Assembly: GCF_040954645.1 (NCBI RefSeq)
Contig: NC_092804.1
Location: 43,119,753-43,183,752 of the forward strand
DNA: 64,000 nucleotides
Source of the DNA: Diabrotica undecimpunctata
Lineage: Eukaryota > Arthropoda > Insecta > Coleoptera > Chrysomelidae
Direction: 5' to 3'
Both the position numbers and the translations under genes were made by a program. Below the pieces are notes generated by a model, which had not been told where the DNA came from, ran no database searches, and saw nothing but the letters and a program-made list of their open reading frames with translations. Below, piece by piece: positions 41,706-54,307 of the stretch (the first letter of the stretch is position 1; each line of letters begins with the position of its first letter).

Positions 41706-42745
41706 ATGTTTCACTCGCAAGAAGACTTTTGAAACATGGTGGATCATTTTTAATAAAATTATGTTATATTTTAGTAATGTTTAATAAATAAACAGTAAAA
41801 ATTGGAAAAGCTGCGTGAAAAATGGCGTGGAAAACTAAAATGAATAATCTGCTCTCTCCTCTGTAATACGATTAGATCTGGCAGCGTGTGAATGAATGAT
41901 TTTCTTGGCCGCTAACTGAACAAATGGAGATTAATCAAAATAAGCAAAACGCCAATGGGAGTAAAAGATGTTTAAGAGAATTAAGTACACGTTGAAATAC
42001 GAAATCTACAAGAGCCAAATTTGAGGACAACCTTTTAGGAGCTGTGGTTGAGGATGAAGGAAATTTTACGATTGCAAACTGTAAAAATATACCTGTATCT
42101 CGCTGATCCTTTTGGTCGTGTGTTTACTCTACCTTGTCATCACACTTATTGTATTGCTATCCAGGCTAAGATGATAGATATTTTTTGGTTTTTGTTGTTG
42201 AATTTTTTTTTAATTTGTGGTGCATTAGAAAATTTTATAGTTCTGTTCGTAAGGCCAATCGTCTTAGAGGAAGATCAAAAAAGGTATTTATGGTTACAAG
42301 CTGTTCTTCATTTGCGAATTCAATTTTTAAACAGTCTCTTTTCTTTCGTTACGTTGACTTAGCCCAAAGGGTCCTACAGAAACTACATTTTGGCCTTTGC
42401 CAGCTCCTGATCCTTTCGACAAATTAAAAATATCGCAATATCGTCTTGAATGATGCTGGTTCCTATAGAAGTTGTATTTATCTGTGCTAAAAGCATTCTC
42501 TAACACAGCTTTTATTAACGTGGAATCACACTTATGTTGGTCGGCTCAATTTGCATTACGATCGGTCTTCCTTTGTACATAATATTAACTCATTTTAATT
42601 CAAATATAACAGAAAAATTAAATATTCATAACTATTTAAATATTCTACTAAAGAAGTTTAAAAGTTGATACAAATTTGTAGAATTAAATAACCATTAATA
42701 AATCAATACTAGCTTATTTATTATTAACTTCCAATTAAGTTACAA
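41706..42745. other. Intron sequence, nothing recognised
   Basis: Two overlapping frames at 42048-42427 (80-104 codons) have no recognisable motif. Confidence 0.45.
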
Positions 42746-42749
42746 GTAC

Positions 42750-43310
42750 GAAGTTGTCAGTTTTTTGTTTTGTAGTTTGTTAATTTTTAGTTCCATCTCT
42801 CGTCCCACCGTGTTAATGGACTGTAAAAAACATTTAAAACCCTTTAAGTCATCGCTCAATATAACTGCATCATCTGCGTAGCTGATGGTATTTATCAGTT
42901 TTCCATTAATTTTTACACATATTCCAAGTTGTCCAAAGCATGTTTAAAGATTCTCTCTAAACATAAATTAAACAACAGTGGGGATAGCACACAACCTTGC
43001 CTGACTCCCTTTAGAATCTTACACTCTTCTGTCTACCCATTAATACGAACGGTCAATGCCAATATAATTTTTTAATGATCCTGACGTCGAGGCTATCAAT
43101 TCCTTTATCTCTTCATATTGTAATTAACTCGTCATGATGTACTGCATCAAATACTTGTTCATAATCAATAAACAGCGAAGACATATTTTACGTTTATCTC
43201 GATATTTCTGTAGCAAAACATTACATGAAAAAACTGCTTCTCTAGTTCCCAACCCAAAACAATTTTTTTTGTCCAGCAGTATATATTTATTTCGAAGATA
43301 TTTCCCAACT
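42750..43310 (-). mobile_element. LINE RT fragment with YADD
   Basis: Minus strand: FGLGTREAVFSCNVLLQKYR, FAVYIDYEQVFDAVHHDELI (motif A, about 43190-43130), then RQGCVLSP-like residues in shifted frame (about 43010). The catalytic block is TISYADDAVILSDDLKGFK (about 42890-42835), then INTVGREMELKINK. Stops and frameshifts are present. Confidence 0.75.
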
Positions 43311-43319
43311 TTTAAGAAA

Positions 43320-44550
43320 CCGTCAACTATCTTTTACATTGTCGGTATAAACACAAACATGATTGTCTTTATAATAATTATTGTGATATTTACGTAAAAA
43401 TACTTGTGTGAATCATATCATTATTATGAAGGTTATATGTCTATAAATTCTGGGTTTCCATCCATATAATGCTGATAAGAGACGATGCATCACATCCTTA
43501 GTACGAAACTTCAATACGATCTGTGTAGTATAAAATTTAAATGATTTTAGAAAAGTTTAAGAGTGATTGATTATGGGCGGGGTGAACAAGAAAAGGTAAA
43601 CATATTCCTTATAGCCAAAACGTAAAGAGTTTACATAGTATTTTTTATCAATTTACGTAGGGTGCGTGTGCGTGTGTGTACGCGATTTGGACTGTAGTGT
43701 ATGTGGTATGTTTACAATTGGGTTATCTCATTCAATAAATTATTATTAATGTCAATTACTATTACTAAATTAAGTTTTTAGGATACAACTCATATTATAT
43801 TTAAATTTTTATTATGGTCTAAATTCTAAATGGTTTTTTTATACCCAGATCTTGATTTCAATTGTTTCATATTCATAAAAAAATTATTTTTATATGACGA
43901 GTGTTTTGAATATTTCAAATGAGAATACCTGACCCCATCGATTGATCTTCAAAATAGGGTATATTATATTAGATTTGCAAGTAAAACATACTATGAAAAT
44001 TTGAGTATTAGCCATCGATATACGAACGGAAAAATATCCTATTGTTTCTTAATTTTAATAAGAAATATTTCTGAGCTTCTGATGTTCAAAAAATAGAATA
44101 AATACTTAGTAAAATAAAATAAATTCATAAATAACTAATAATTAATTCAATTTAAAAATCTTGTAAGGTAACACTGGCAGTGTGTGTTAGTCTTGGATTT
44201 GGTTGAGGTCTCGTGAGGTTCTGTGCAATATTTTTGTGGGTAATTAGAAATTGTATTCTTTAACAATTATTGTCATTTGAAATTCACGAGTTAATCCTCA
44301 TAGTTGGATTCCATAACTCCACACTGGCTTTATGACTGATTTATAAAAAAAGATTTTGGTTTTATGAGTCATTTGTAATCTTTTACTTATGAACCAGTAG
44401 AGTCTACTGGATACTTCAAGTTGTTATGTAGGTTCTAATTACAAGTGTATCTCGTTCATAATATCAAGGTTTTTATCTGGAGGGTATGATCTATCTAATT
44501 GAATAGGAGGGTTGAGTAACCGTTTTGCCTTCTAAAGTTAGTACTCTTGC
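43320..44550. other. Intron sequence, nothing recognised
   Basis: AT-rich, with a short GTGCGTGTGCGTGTGTG run near 43663. The right end may belong to the Tc1-like copy. Confidence 0.45.
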
Positions 44551-44559
44551 TGATAAATG

Positions 44560-45270
44560 TTTCAGGTAATTTTTATGCGTATTAGAGTACTGTCAACAAC
44601 CGTGCGTCCATGCGTCCACCTGCCATAATACCTGACCAAAACATAACACTGCCACCAGCGAAAGGAAGTATGGGACGGGCATATGCTAGTTGTGCACCTT
44701 TTGGTGGCACGAATTCGCCGGCTATTACTATTTAAACAAATTCTGGTCTCGTCTAAAAAAAGTACAAAATTTCAAAACTGTTGAGCGAGCTGTATGTGTT
44801 CGTAAGCCCACTGGAGACGATGCAAAACATGTCTAGGTTGTAGCTGAGGAACTCTTGGTCGACGCCTCCTCAAACCTGACTCTAAAATTCTTCTTCTCTA
44901 AAAGTCTCTTTAGAGGGTTGGTATAGACATAGAAGAATTTCTCCTAATGGAAATTCTGCTTTTTTTATTTTGTTGCTCATTGGTAACTATGCCTGAAATC
45001 TCTTTGGAGTGCTGGTACAGACAGAAAAATTTCTCCGAATGGAAATTCTGATATATCTATTCTGTTTCTCATTGGTTACTCGGGGTCTACCAGAGCGACC
45101 TCTATTCTGTATCGACTTTGTCTCCAGAAACCTATTTCATATCCATGAGAAATCACTCTGAGAAACACCCACTCTTTTCTAAGCGAACCGCTGTGAATGG
45201 CCTTCTTCAACTACAGCTATAATTCTTTGCACAGTCCAACTCAGAAATTAAATTACGATTCATTATAAAT
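44560..45270 (-). pseudogene. Tc1-like transposase remnant
   Basis: Minus-strand frames give LDETRICLNSNSRRIRATKR (middle catalytic Asp, DExRF-like region), then HTSFRWWQCYVLVRYYGRWT (the GGGSVMVWGGI region). Upstream are RVRFEEASTKSSSATT and a GRP-type segment near 45080. A tandem duplication of about 104 bp is at 44917-45120. It is heavily mutated. Confidence 0.65.
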
Positions 45271-45274
45271 CACG

Positions 45275-46040
45275 TTTTCCCAAATTTTACCAGAATACAT
45301 TTTTCAAATGTTTACACCTTGGCAAAACCATATCAATTACCAAAAAAGGTGTAAAATATGAAAAAGGCGTATGACATAATTATGTGATAATGATACGGGT
45401 TTATAAAAGTGTATAAATCGTGAATACGAGGGGTGATACATAATCGAAATATACGATACATAGATATATACATAGATATCGAAATTATATTTGGTGAGTG
45501 GTCGGATGAGAGTTTAATACAACATAGTGCTACTTGAAATTTGGATGGAATTCCCTTAGTAGTGACACAAAAATCGACTAAATCTGGAATTCTGTTTGTA
45601 TTGGTTTGTAAAGCAATAGTCCGAAATACGTATAAGAAAATGGCAGATGGGAGAAAATTTGAATATTACTTTTTTAGTTATCACTGTTTTAGTAACATAC
45701 ACCAACAATAAATTGTAAACTAGTTTTTGAAGCTATGCTTGGTTTAGTGAACATAAAAATCATAACATACGTACGCATTTTGTCGTCCTGTTAAAACTTT
45801 TCGCTACCATTAAAACCATTATATAACTCACTTATAAACGGTATATTTAATATTAATTGCCATGGAAACAAACACAAATTAACTCTATTGTACACTGTCC
45901 ATTCAATGCAACTATAAAGACTACTTTAAATAAATCAAAACAAACAATTTTGACAGTTGTTAGTCACTTTGATTCACACAGGCAAATAGTAAGCCTGTTG
46001 TCAAGAACATTTTGGGGTATTGTGGATGCACATGTGGAGC
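45275..46040. other. Intron sequence, nothing recognised
   Basis: AT-rich; short GATACATAGATATATACATA run near 45458. Confidence 0.45.
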
Positions 46041-46047
46041 AAAATTG

Positions 46048-46106
46048 AATGTGGATGATGCATCCTTGCCCCATCTTTCATACGGCAAGGATGCATCATC
46101 CACATT
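46048..46106. repeat. Perfect 23-bp inverted repeat (hairpin)
   Basis: Arms 46048-46070 and 46084-46106 are exact reverse complements, with a 13-base spacer. The arm contains GTGGATGATGCATCCTTGCC. Confidence 0.97.
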
Positions 46107-46559
46107 TAAAAACTGCATTACCTCGACTCTTTTTACTTACCATGAAGGACTACCACATTATGTAAATGTGTCCCACAATTCTGGATGTACTTTGTCACTT
46201 ACGTGATTGGTGAGATGTGTGGTGTGTAAATTTATTCAATTTGTCAAAGTGTTCCTGTGAAACAAAACAAATATTTAAAGATATTTTATAAGGATTATTT
46301 AGAAATATAAAAAGTTATGAAATCTTTTATCTTTATTATCACATAAAATATGTACTTATAAAAATACTTTCTTCAAAGGATTTCCCAAGATAAGGCCAAT
46401 CCGATTGTTTGTAAACTATTACTTAAAATGGATTAAACGGAATTGGTTTTAAAGTTGTTTAATAATTTTTTCTAATGGGTATTTCATTTTTATTAATTTA
46501 CTATAACACATTTTAACTTGTCAAACCCGTTGACAACAGTTTTCAAAAGTAAAAGACAG

Positions 46560-46900
46560 GACTCCAACTCTTTTATAAAACTAATGTTATCTACAAGCTG
46601 CCTTGTTCGGAATGTCAGAGTTGTTATGTCGGCCAAACTTCACAATGGCTCAAATAGAGAATAAAACAACAAAAAAAGTGACTGTACAAAAAAGACAAAT
46701 ACGTGTGCAGTTGACCACAATTTAAAAACTGGGCAGCATTTTGACTACCCAAATGTCAGTATTTTAAGGCAAGAAAATAGTTTCATAAAAAAGATTGTTT
46801 TTGGAAATGTGTCACAACAATAAAGAAAAAGAGTCAATAAATTACAAGGCAGGTACGGGACAGTTAAGCATTATTTACTGTAATGTTCTAAATAATTTAA
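46560..46900 (+). mobile_element. Penelope-like element GIY-YIG fragment
   Basis: The + strand reads YKLPCSECQSCYVGQTSQWL then RIKQQKK. After a frameshift it reads VDHNLKTGQHFDYPNVSILR and QENSFIKKIVFGNV. The Cys-Cys-YVGQTSQ-R-H layout is the GIY-YIG nuclease tail of Penelope-like retroelements. It is truncated and frameshifted. Confidence 0.75.
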
Positions 46901-47214
46901 GTTAATATTAGAGAGCAACTTTTTTTTAGTGAAACAATATTTTAATAAAACATTCTATCTATTGTTATTTACATAACTCATTTGTTCTAATTAAAAAACA
47001 AATTTTTGCCTGTGTTTTTTAACCCTTTTAATGGACATGGGTTTATATCCCTCTAATAAAGTTATTGTACTGTAAGATTTAGTATGGGGTATTCAATAAC
47101 AACTACAACACTATTTGACTTACAAAATTTATTTAACCGTACAATTCACCTTTACAAATACAAATAATATATCTATGTATTTAACCAAAATGGAATTTTA
47201 GGTACAATCCACTC

Positions 47215-47990
47215 AGTCATCATCAAATAAGTCTCCTTTTGGATAGTCACTATTAGTATTACTAGTGTGCTTTAAGTTTTTATAAAAATCATGGCAAAAT
47301 GTAGGAACATATGGCAGTAATGCCAATAGATCATTATACTTTTGTTGTAATATAGGTATTGGACTTTGTGATACCAGTTGCAAATCTTTTGGCTATATGT
47401 TACCTTCGAAATCTAACAAGGTCAATCTCCTGGTTTTCATCATGAAAATTACTTTTCAAAAACAGAGTTCCCATGCTGTTTTCATTTACTTGCAGTTAAA
47501 CACAGTTTGACATAAGAACTTGTTTTTTGTTAATGTCTCTTTTCTTAATCAAAGGCAAATTTTTAGATGTTTTGACATCATACAAAGACCTAAAATTTGT
47601 AAAATCTTATAGTTTCATATTATGTACGATATATTTCATTGAGGTTTGTCTGACTAACTGCTGGCAGTCCCAGGGCGTTAAAATAGAAATTTTTGTTTTC
47701 TCTTTCGCTCTATCAGCGCATAGACAGTGTCCGCCTCCATGTGGGTGTGACCGTTTAGTAGAAACTTCTGAATGATGATTTTTACTTGAGGATACTTATT
47801 GAGTATGCAAAAGAAACACCATTTGACCATTTCAGTAATGCAGATCCGATTTCATTTCCAGCATGAGTAGTTCATCATAACTTTTGTCTATATCAGACTC
47901 ATCTTCTTCATCAAAACTCAAGGCATCTCTAATAATATGCTCTTCATTTAAAACATTATTGCTTGGTGTATTATTTGATTCTGAAATAAA
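47215..47990 (-). pseudogene. Second copy of the DDE-like transposase family
   Basis: Minus strand: an acidic segment (DALSFDEEDESDIDKSYDEL, about 47935-47880), then IIIQKFLLNGHTHMEADTVY, ALIERAKEKTKI, LTPWDCQQLVRQTSMKYIVH and a terminal LLALLPYVPTFCHDFYKNLK to a stop near 47215. The GHTHMEADTVYALIE block corresponds to LAVGDTILPCDRDFAVIEK in the copy at 19118-20358. Internal sequence ahead of the catalytic half is missing. Confidence 0.6.
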
Positions 47991-48179
47991 ACAAGGCTTA
48001 TAATATTGGTTTGTAAAATATATTTAATAATAAGCTAGTCTAAGGTTGGTATCAAATCACTACAATCACTTTTTGAGGTTATGTTTTTTAATAATTTAAA
48101 AATAATGAGCAAAAAAGGTAGCTTACCTGTAAATGCAGTAGAAGGATTCGCAGAAATTTTTCAGTAGTGCAAGAATCTT

Positions 48180-49520
48180 TCTCCCACGATAATTATGGTT
48201 CATTATTCTTATTATCAGTAACAAACAACTGTAAACACATCATAAATGGCAAAAGTACTATTATTAGATCACTACCTGTCTACCTGTCAAGAGACGCCAT
48301 TTCAAAACTGAAAAATAACAAAGCCGGCTTGGACAATCTTCCTGCTGAACTCTTTAAGAATGGTGGTGACACCCTTTTTAAATACATGCATAAATTAGTA
48401 ACCGAAATCTGGCAACGGAAGGAAACGCCCGCGGACTGGAAATTAGGTGTAATGTATCCTCTTCGCAAAAAGGGAGATATGATGGTGTGTGATAATTATA
48501 CAGGCATCACCCTACTTAACGTGACATATAAAGTATTGTCCAACGTATTGTACAGAAGATTGATCCCATATGCTGAACAAATAGTTGGGAACTACCAGTG
48601 CGGTTTCCGACCCAATAAATCAACAACGGATAAAATCTTCACAGTCAGGCAGATTCTTGAGAAAACGCTTCGGTTCGGAGTCGACACCCACCACACCCAC
48701 CACATATTCGTCGATTTCAAAGCTGCATACGACTCAGTCAACAGACAAAAACTTCTACAGGCTATGGTGGAATTTCAAATGCCGCTTCATCTTGTTCAAT
48801 TAACGGAACTTACACTCACAAGTTTAGAGAGTGTAGAATCCAAAACGACTTTTCAAGACCCATCCATTGTAAAAATGGACTGAGACAGGGAGATGGACTG
48901 TCGTGTCTCTTATTTAACCTTGCACTAAAAAAAGTAATTCGAGAGTGCCATATTAATACGAATGGCACCATCTTTAATAAATCTGTACAAGTGGTCGGAT
49001 ATGCAGATGACATATACATTATTGCTAGGTCCACAGAATCTCTGATCGAAGCATTTCGATCACTAAGGGCGTCTGTACTGAGAATGGGATTAAAATTAAA
49101 CGCACAGAAAACCAAGTATATGTAATATACTAGATCAGGCAACCAGATATCTAGACTATTAATTGATGATCTGCAACTGGAAGGTGTGGAAACCTTCGTC
49201 TACCTGGGCTCGCTGCTGACTAAAGACAACAGTGTCAGCGAAGAAATTAAAAGAAGAATAGTGCTTGCCAATAAGTGCTATTATGGCTTGAGGAAACAGA
49301 TGGCCCCAAAGCTACCCAGAAAAATTAAACTTACCATATATAAAACACTAATAAGGTCGACGAGCCAGAGGAAGACCAAAACTTAGGTATTGAGATAACA
49401 TAGAGGATGATTTAAAATCCATCGGAGTTAAAGCATGGAGAAGAGTTGCCAGAGACAGGGGCAAATGGAAGATTGTTCTGAAGAAGGCTTTGGCTCATAA
49501 CGAGCTGCAATACCACTGAT
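48180..49520 (+). mobile_element. LINE with large RT portion, defective
   Basis: The open frame 48167-48883 carries ISKLKNNKAGLDNLPAELFK, CDNYTGITLLNVTYKVLSNV, GNYQCGFRPNKSTTDKIFTV and HIFVDFKAAYDSVNRQKLLQ. It then shifts frame to GLRQGDGLSCLLFNLALKKV and VVGYADDIYIIARSTESL (catalytic YADD near 49000), and VETFVYLGSLLTKDNSVSEE. After IYKTLIRS (about 49358) sequence jumps to RGRPKLRY, so the YGxETW and thumb region is deleted. It ends ALAHNELQYH and TGATGATGATG. It is related to the LINE at 13092-14675. Confidence 0.85.
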
Positions 49521-49529
49521 GATGATGAA

Positions 49530-50140
49530 CAGTCTACCTGTTACCATCATAAAGATACGCAACACTATGTGCGGCGGTAATTCACATGCGTAGAAGGATA
49601 AAACTGTAAGTCCACATACCACATGGTGTTCTATACCTCTAAGTGAAAATGGACTTGGTGTTCTTTTAAAGGTCACTGTCTCTATTAGCAAATGGTTTAG
49701 GACCTTGTGGTGTATTCCTTTAAATAAAGTGATAAAAGTTGATTATTAATGTGTAAAAATGTCAAAATTGAAAAAAATTGACATCGTGTTGTATCAATCC
49801 AAGATACAGATATATAAAAACTTGTCATCTATAAAAATTTACTGTCATCATGGCATGTGTTTGTCTTTTTAAAGACGAATTACATGCTATGCTTTTTTCT
49901 GACGGATATTCTCAAGTTAAAGTTGATTTCATGTAATCGAATGAACTATCTTACAAGTAAAGCCGTCCCAGGAACGCAACTCAATAATATTGGCAATATC
50001 ATTTTAAAGTCGTCTACTTTAAAATGTATAATGTATGTCTGAATTGTCAATATAAATGAGTCAGATAAAATTAAATTATTAGAAGAATTTTTCACCAAGT
50101 AACAAAAAAACAAAATTTGTTTAATTTACTATTTATATGT
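49530..50140. other. Intron sequence, nothing recognised
   Basis: No supported feature. Confidence 0.45.
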
Positions 50141-50149
50141 TTGTATTTT

Positions 50150-50320
50150 GAGAACGATTTCCGAAGTGGAAATTGAAACGTCAATAAATGTACTTTAACC
50201 TTTAATTGTGGCTTATTCCCATTTAAATAGTAATTAGTTTAACATGACACAAGAAAATAGCTTCAGAACAATACTGTAACTGCAAAGTGCAAAACCAGGC
50301 AGTTTTAATTTAACATTTAT
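50150..50320 (+). repeat. Dispersed repeat copy
   Basis: Blocks ACGATTTCCGAAGTGGAAAT, AATTGTGGCTTATTCCCATT and ACACAAGAAAATAGCTTCAG occur in the same order as at 35938-36105. The first block is, from memory, typical of the tail of some Penelope-like copies in insects. Confidence 0.65.
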
Positions 50321-50606
50321 CGGTCAACTACAGGCTACTACATTATAATGCAAAATCATTTTATTTAACTTTATCATGGAAGAGGTCAAATTGATTGATT
50401 AGTAGTTGCGTCAGTTGCTCTCGACAGCTAGAATATACCTTATAAAAAATATTTATCTGTTTGCATTGTTTATGCAGAAAATTTAATTTGTTTGTCCGAA
50501 AAATTTGTCTTATTTGAAGCGAAAGTTTTTTTACTATTAATTTAGATTTTTAAAACTGGGGTAACTTATTATCCTGAAAAACCATGTACTTTTCATTAAC
50601 GATGTA

Positions 50607-50623
50607 CCCCCCCCCCCCCCCCC
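50607..50623. repeat. Homopolymer C run (17)
   Basis: Pure C tract in otherwise AT-rich DNA. Its length is likely unreliable in assembly. Confidence 0.95.
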
Positions 50624-51179
50624 GTAAAGCGTTAAACCTTTTAATACCAGTAATAAATGTTTTCACCTCTTTTTTTTCCTAGACGGGTGTATATCCCATC
50701 CCTAGATAGAAACTTAATTGAAGTGTAATTAACGAGAAATGTAATTAACCTAGGCAACCCACACAAGAATAAAGGCAAAGAAAATGATGATAAATTAGAA
50801 AGGTTTTAGAATTGACTTCTCACCTGAAAAAAGGTATCACTAAAAGAGCTAAGAAGATAATGATAGCTGAGACGTCTAGAAATGTTAGTCATTACTTGTT
50901 CAACAATAAAATGTATACACTGCTCCAAGAACTTAACGCACCAATTAATATTTTTAGAAAATTATCAACAATTTAAATCAACTGTACAGTATTTTACTAT
51001 ATTTTAAAAGTCCCTTGTATAATATTCCTTTTAATAATAAAAGGCGTTTTAACCGGCTTTGATAATTTTTTGCTGTTGAATTTTTATCATTATCAATAAA
51101 ATTTCCATTAATGGTAAATCGACTTTTATGTCAGTTTAAGGTTTGATGGTTACGCGTTTCGGAATTCTTTTGTTTAAAC

Positions 51180-51900
51180 TGATAGTATCCAGAAATATAA
51201 CACCTGCGGATTGCCGTCGTATTAGGTACACAAAGAAGGTTGGAGTTATAGCAGAATAGCTGAAAAATTCGATGTGTCCCATACATCGCCATGCGTCCCC
51301 AGTATCGCGAATGATTGAACGATACAGGGTAACTGAATATCAGAACATAATACCAGAAGAGATGGGCAAGACACAAAAGACAACAATTTGTAACAAACCG
51401 ACGGTTGCAATCTGAGTCTCAAAACACAAGTGCCATACAAATTACGTCTGAGCATAGTACAACAACGTTGCGTCGACTAGAAGGAACTATGCACGTAGAG
51501 CACGGTGAAATTTTGGTAAAGAGCTTATAAATTGAAGGTTGAATCTTATTAGAAACGAGTTCTGTGGACAGATAATTCATGCTTTTGCTGGCATACAATG
51601 AGTTTATGTTTTAGAAGATACAATGAACGATATGCACAATTTAAAATAACGAATACCATTTTATTTGGTGCAGGCTTGCTTATGGTGTGTGGAGACATGT
51701 ACTGATATTCACGAAATTTTTTTTGTTAATGTGTACGATAATGCTAGATCTTATGCAGCCCGAGAAGTTTGAGACTATCTCTTTGAAGTTAACAATGAGC
51801 TGGCCAGCACGTAGTCCTGACCTTAATTTCATAGAACTTGTCTGGGATATGCTGTTATGCTTTCTGGGAATCTTAGTTATTAGCAATCAGTAGTACCCAT
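51180..51900 (+). pseudogene. Tc1-like transposase remnant
   Basis: The + strand frames read RRWSYSRIAEKFDVSHTSPC, VSRMIERYRV, then ICNKPTVA, and after several frameshifts NVYDNARSYAARE (second catalytic Asp region) and MSWPARSPDLNFIELVWDML (final catalytic block). The WPARSPDLNPIEHVWD-type signature is diagnostic of Tc1/mariner. Many indels are present. Confidence 0.8.
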
Positions 51901-51904
51901 ATAA

Positions 51905-52960
51905 AATTTTAATTATACGCGGTTACCTTTGAATGGGCTAGAGTTTTGACGAGCGATATATAATGATACTGAGAGAGGTGAAAAACGCAATAATAGCAGA
52001 ATTAATCTTGCATTATGCCACTTATACCAGCAAACAAGGATTGCTCTTTAGCATCACACAAATACTAGAATACATTCGAAACTTAAAGCTTTATCAGAAT
52101 CAAACGGGATGGAGATATTAAGTTAGTGTAATTTAAATTAACCTGATGGATTATTTATAATATCGCCAGACTTGTGGCGCCAGGTTTCAGGGTTTTCCAC
52201 TTGATTTGTTAATATGTACTACCTTTAGTCGTTAAAAAATGTTATTGTACTACAACTAATATCTTTGACTACTATATTTTTGATATTTCCATTTTCGGTC
52301 CGAAAATAGTTCCCGACGGCTCTGGTTAATATTTGCTTTTGAAATAGATGAGTAATCGGGAGTGGCTGATAAAGAAGGGGGTCCTTGTTTTAAGCTTTTT
52401 CAAACACCTTCGAATAATGGAATCCTTAACTGGATTAAGTTGGAGAATTGATTTGTAAAGGCTCATGCAATAAGATTACTGCTCCGGATACATCACAACG
52501 GAGACGGTTCCGTTTGCTTTAGTAAACGCATCTAGTATAGCTGTGGCTATGTCCTTACTTAGGGCAGGTTTTATTGTACAATGACATTGGAAAACTAAAC
52601 TTCCGCTTTCCTTTGTATGTTAGCAATACTCTTGAGTGTATTCGGGAGAGTTACATTTTTAAGGAAGCATGTTGCCGACGGAGATCGGTAGGAGGACAGA
52701 GAGTTTAGGGTTCAAAAGAATGGATGCCCTCTAGGGGGTACCTTGCTTATGGATTGGTGTAACGGGGATTTAATAGAAATTTTGGTAAACTCTATTATTG
52801 TTGGCTGATTATGAAATTGCTTGTTCAAACATGTGAGCAAATTCGTTACAGCTCCGTCATAATTCTTTTATCAGGGAAGACGTTAAAAAGAATCATGATT
52901 ATGATGTTGTTCGCAGATTGTGATCTTTTGTGTGCCTTCTGTGTGTAATGCCCAGTTTGG
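51905..52960. other. Intron sequence, nothing recognised
   Basis: Less AT-rich than its surroundings between 52350 and 52950, but no frame or motif was identified. Confidence 0.4.
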
Positions 52961-52970
52961 CGGCATCTCG

Positions 52971-53046
52971 AGTAGTACATCATCCGAAGAGGATGATGTA
53001 CTACTCTCAACAAATATGCGCTCCGAAGAGGGAGCGCATATTTGTT
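52971..53046. repeat. Two adjacent perfect hairpins with the same loop
   Basis: First: arms 52971-52985 and 52991-53005 (15 bp, exact) around loop GAAGA. Second: arms 53009-53024 and 53031-53046 (16 bp, exact) around loop GAAGAG. Only three bases separate them. Confidence 0.97.
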
Positions 53047-53379
53047 TATTCCCGTAGAAAATGATACATACCTCTTTCTACCTGAGTTTCTCGTTGTAAT
53101 TATTGGTTTCAGAGTTTGTAAAAGCTCTGACGAAGATTGTGTGGATATTCCTGGATTTTGCTGTTATGCGGGCGACTTATTGGAATTTTGACTCTATAAC
53201 GCTAACCTTGTTATTATCGTGGGTGTTTTTTACTGTTGACAAGTTATTGCCACATGACAGTTGGTTCGGAAATTTTTAGGTGCTAGGGCGAGTTGTTTAG
53301 TGCCGTTTCGGGTCACTCTGTAAGAGACGGAGACTTTTCTGTCTTCGATGATTTTTCGATAATTGTGTTCAAATAAAAA

Positions 53380-53520
53380 TAATTGAAAACGATTTTTGAA
53401 CTTTAATTAGCAACGTCAAAAAATATATAATTTTAATAAAAACTATTGTGGTTATTTCCACAAAAATATATAGCAATGAATGTACAACGTGCCACAAGAA
53501 AAAAATAGTTTCAGACCTTA
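53380..53520 (+). repeat. Dispersed repeat copy, diverged
   Basis: GAAAACGATTTTTGAACTTT, TATTGTGGTTATTTCCACAA and GCCACAAGAAAAAAATAGTT line up with the copies at 35938 and 50150. Confidence 0.55.
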
Positions 53521-53524
53521 TGTC

Positions 53525-54300
53525 GTATTTTTGAAACCCATGAGAACATTTCTTTTGTCGTTTGTGTTACTTCTTCTAGTAAAAGGTGCGCAGTTCTTGA
53601 ATGTCTTGTAATGACAACTATTCTAATAAATTTTGCTTTATATAATTTATTTATATATGTCATTTCTTATATAATATTCATGATTGAAAATCAAGCAGTT
53701 ATGTTAACAAAACCAATAATCTAACTTTAATATTTATCATTTTATATTCGAGAATATTAATAAATATAATATGCTGATATAAACATGTTAATTAAATCCA
53801 AATTGCAGTGGTTATCTATTTAAAATATATAACAAAATATAAACGTTTACCAAACTAATTTTGGGTTTCATTAATTTTTTATAAAAACACATAAATTAAA
53901 CAAACATCCCGAAATATGTTTCATAACTAATGTCTATGTGTATTCATATTAATATTATATATTTATAACTTTTTTTATATATTTAAGTAAATTAAAAACG
54001 AAAAAATTCAAGTTCAATAATTGTATGGTTGTGTATGATGTCCGCTTTTTTACTGTGGGCTTATTTCTTTAGCCGAATTATGTGATAACAGTAAACATCT
54101 GGCGATTTTATAAGAATTCGATTGGGGGTTCAGAAGGGCCTTGGGTCACTTTTACGCCCAATTTTATTTTTCCCAATTAGAAATAAAAATAAAACATTTA
54201 TTCTGCATGTTTACAAACAAAATACAAATTTACACATAGGTATACACACATCATATAACAATCAAATGCTGTGTATCATCCATTTATAATAATTATTATT
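53525..54300. other. Intron 1, right end, nothing recognised
   Basis: Very AT-rich; leads into the acceptor at 54307. Confidence 0.5.
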
Positions 54301-54307
54301 GTTTCAG

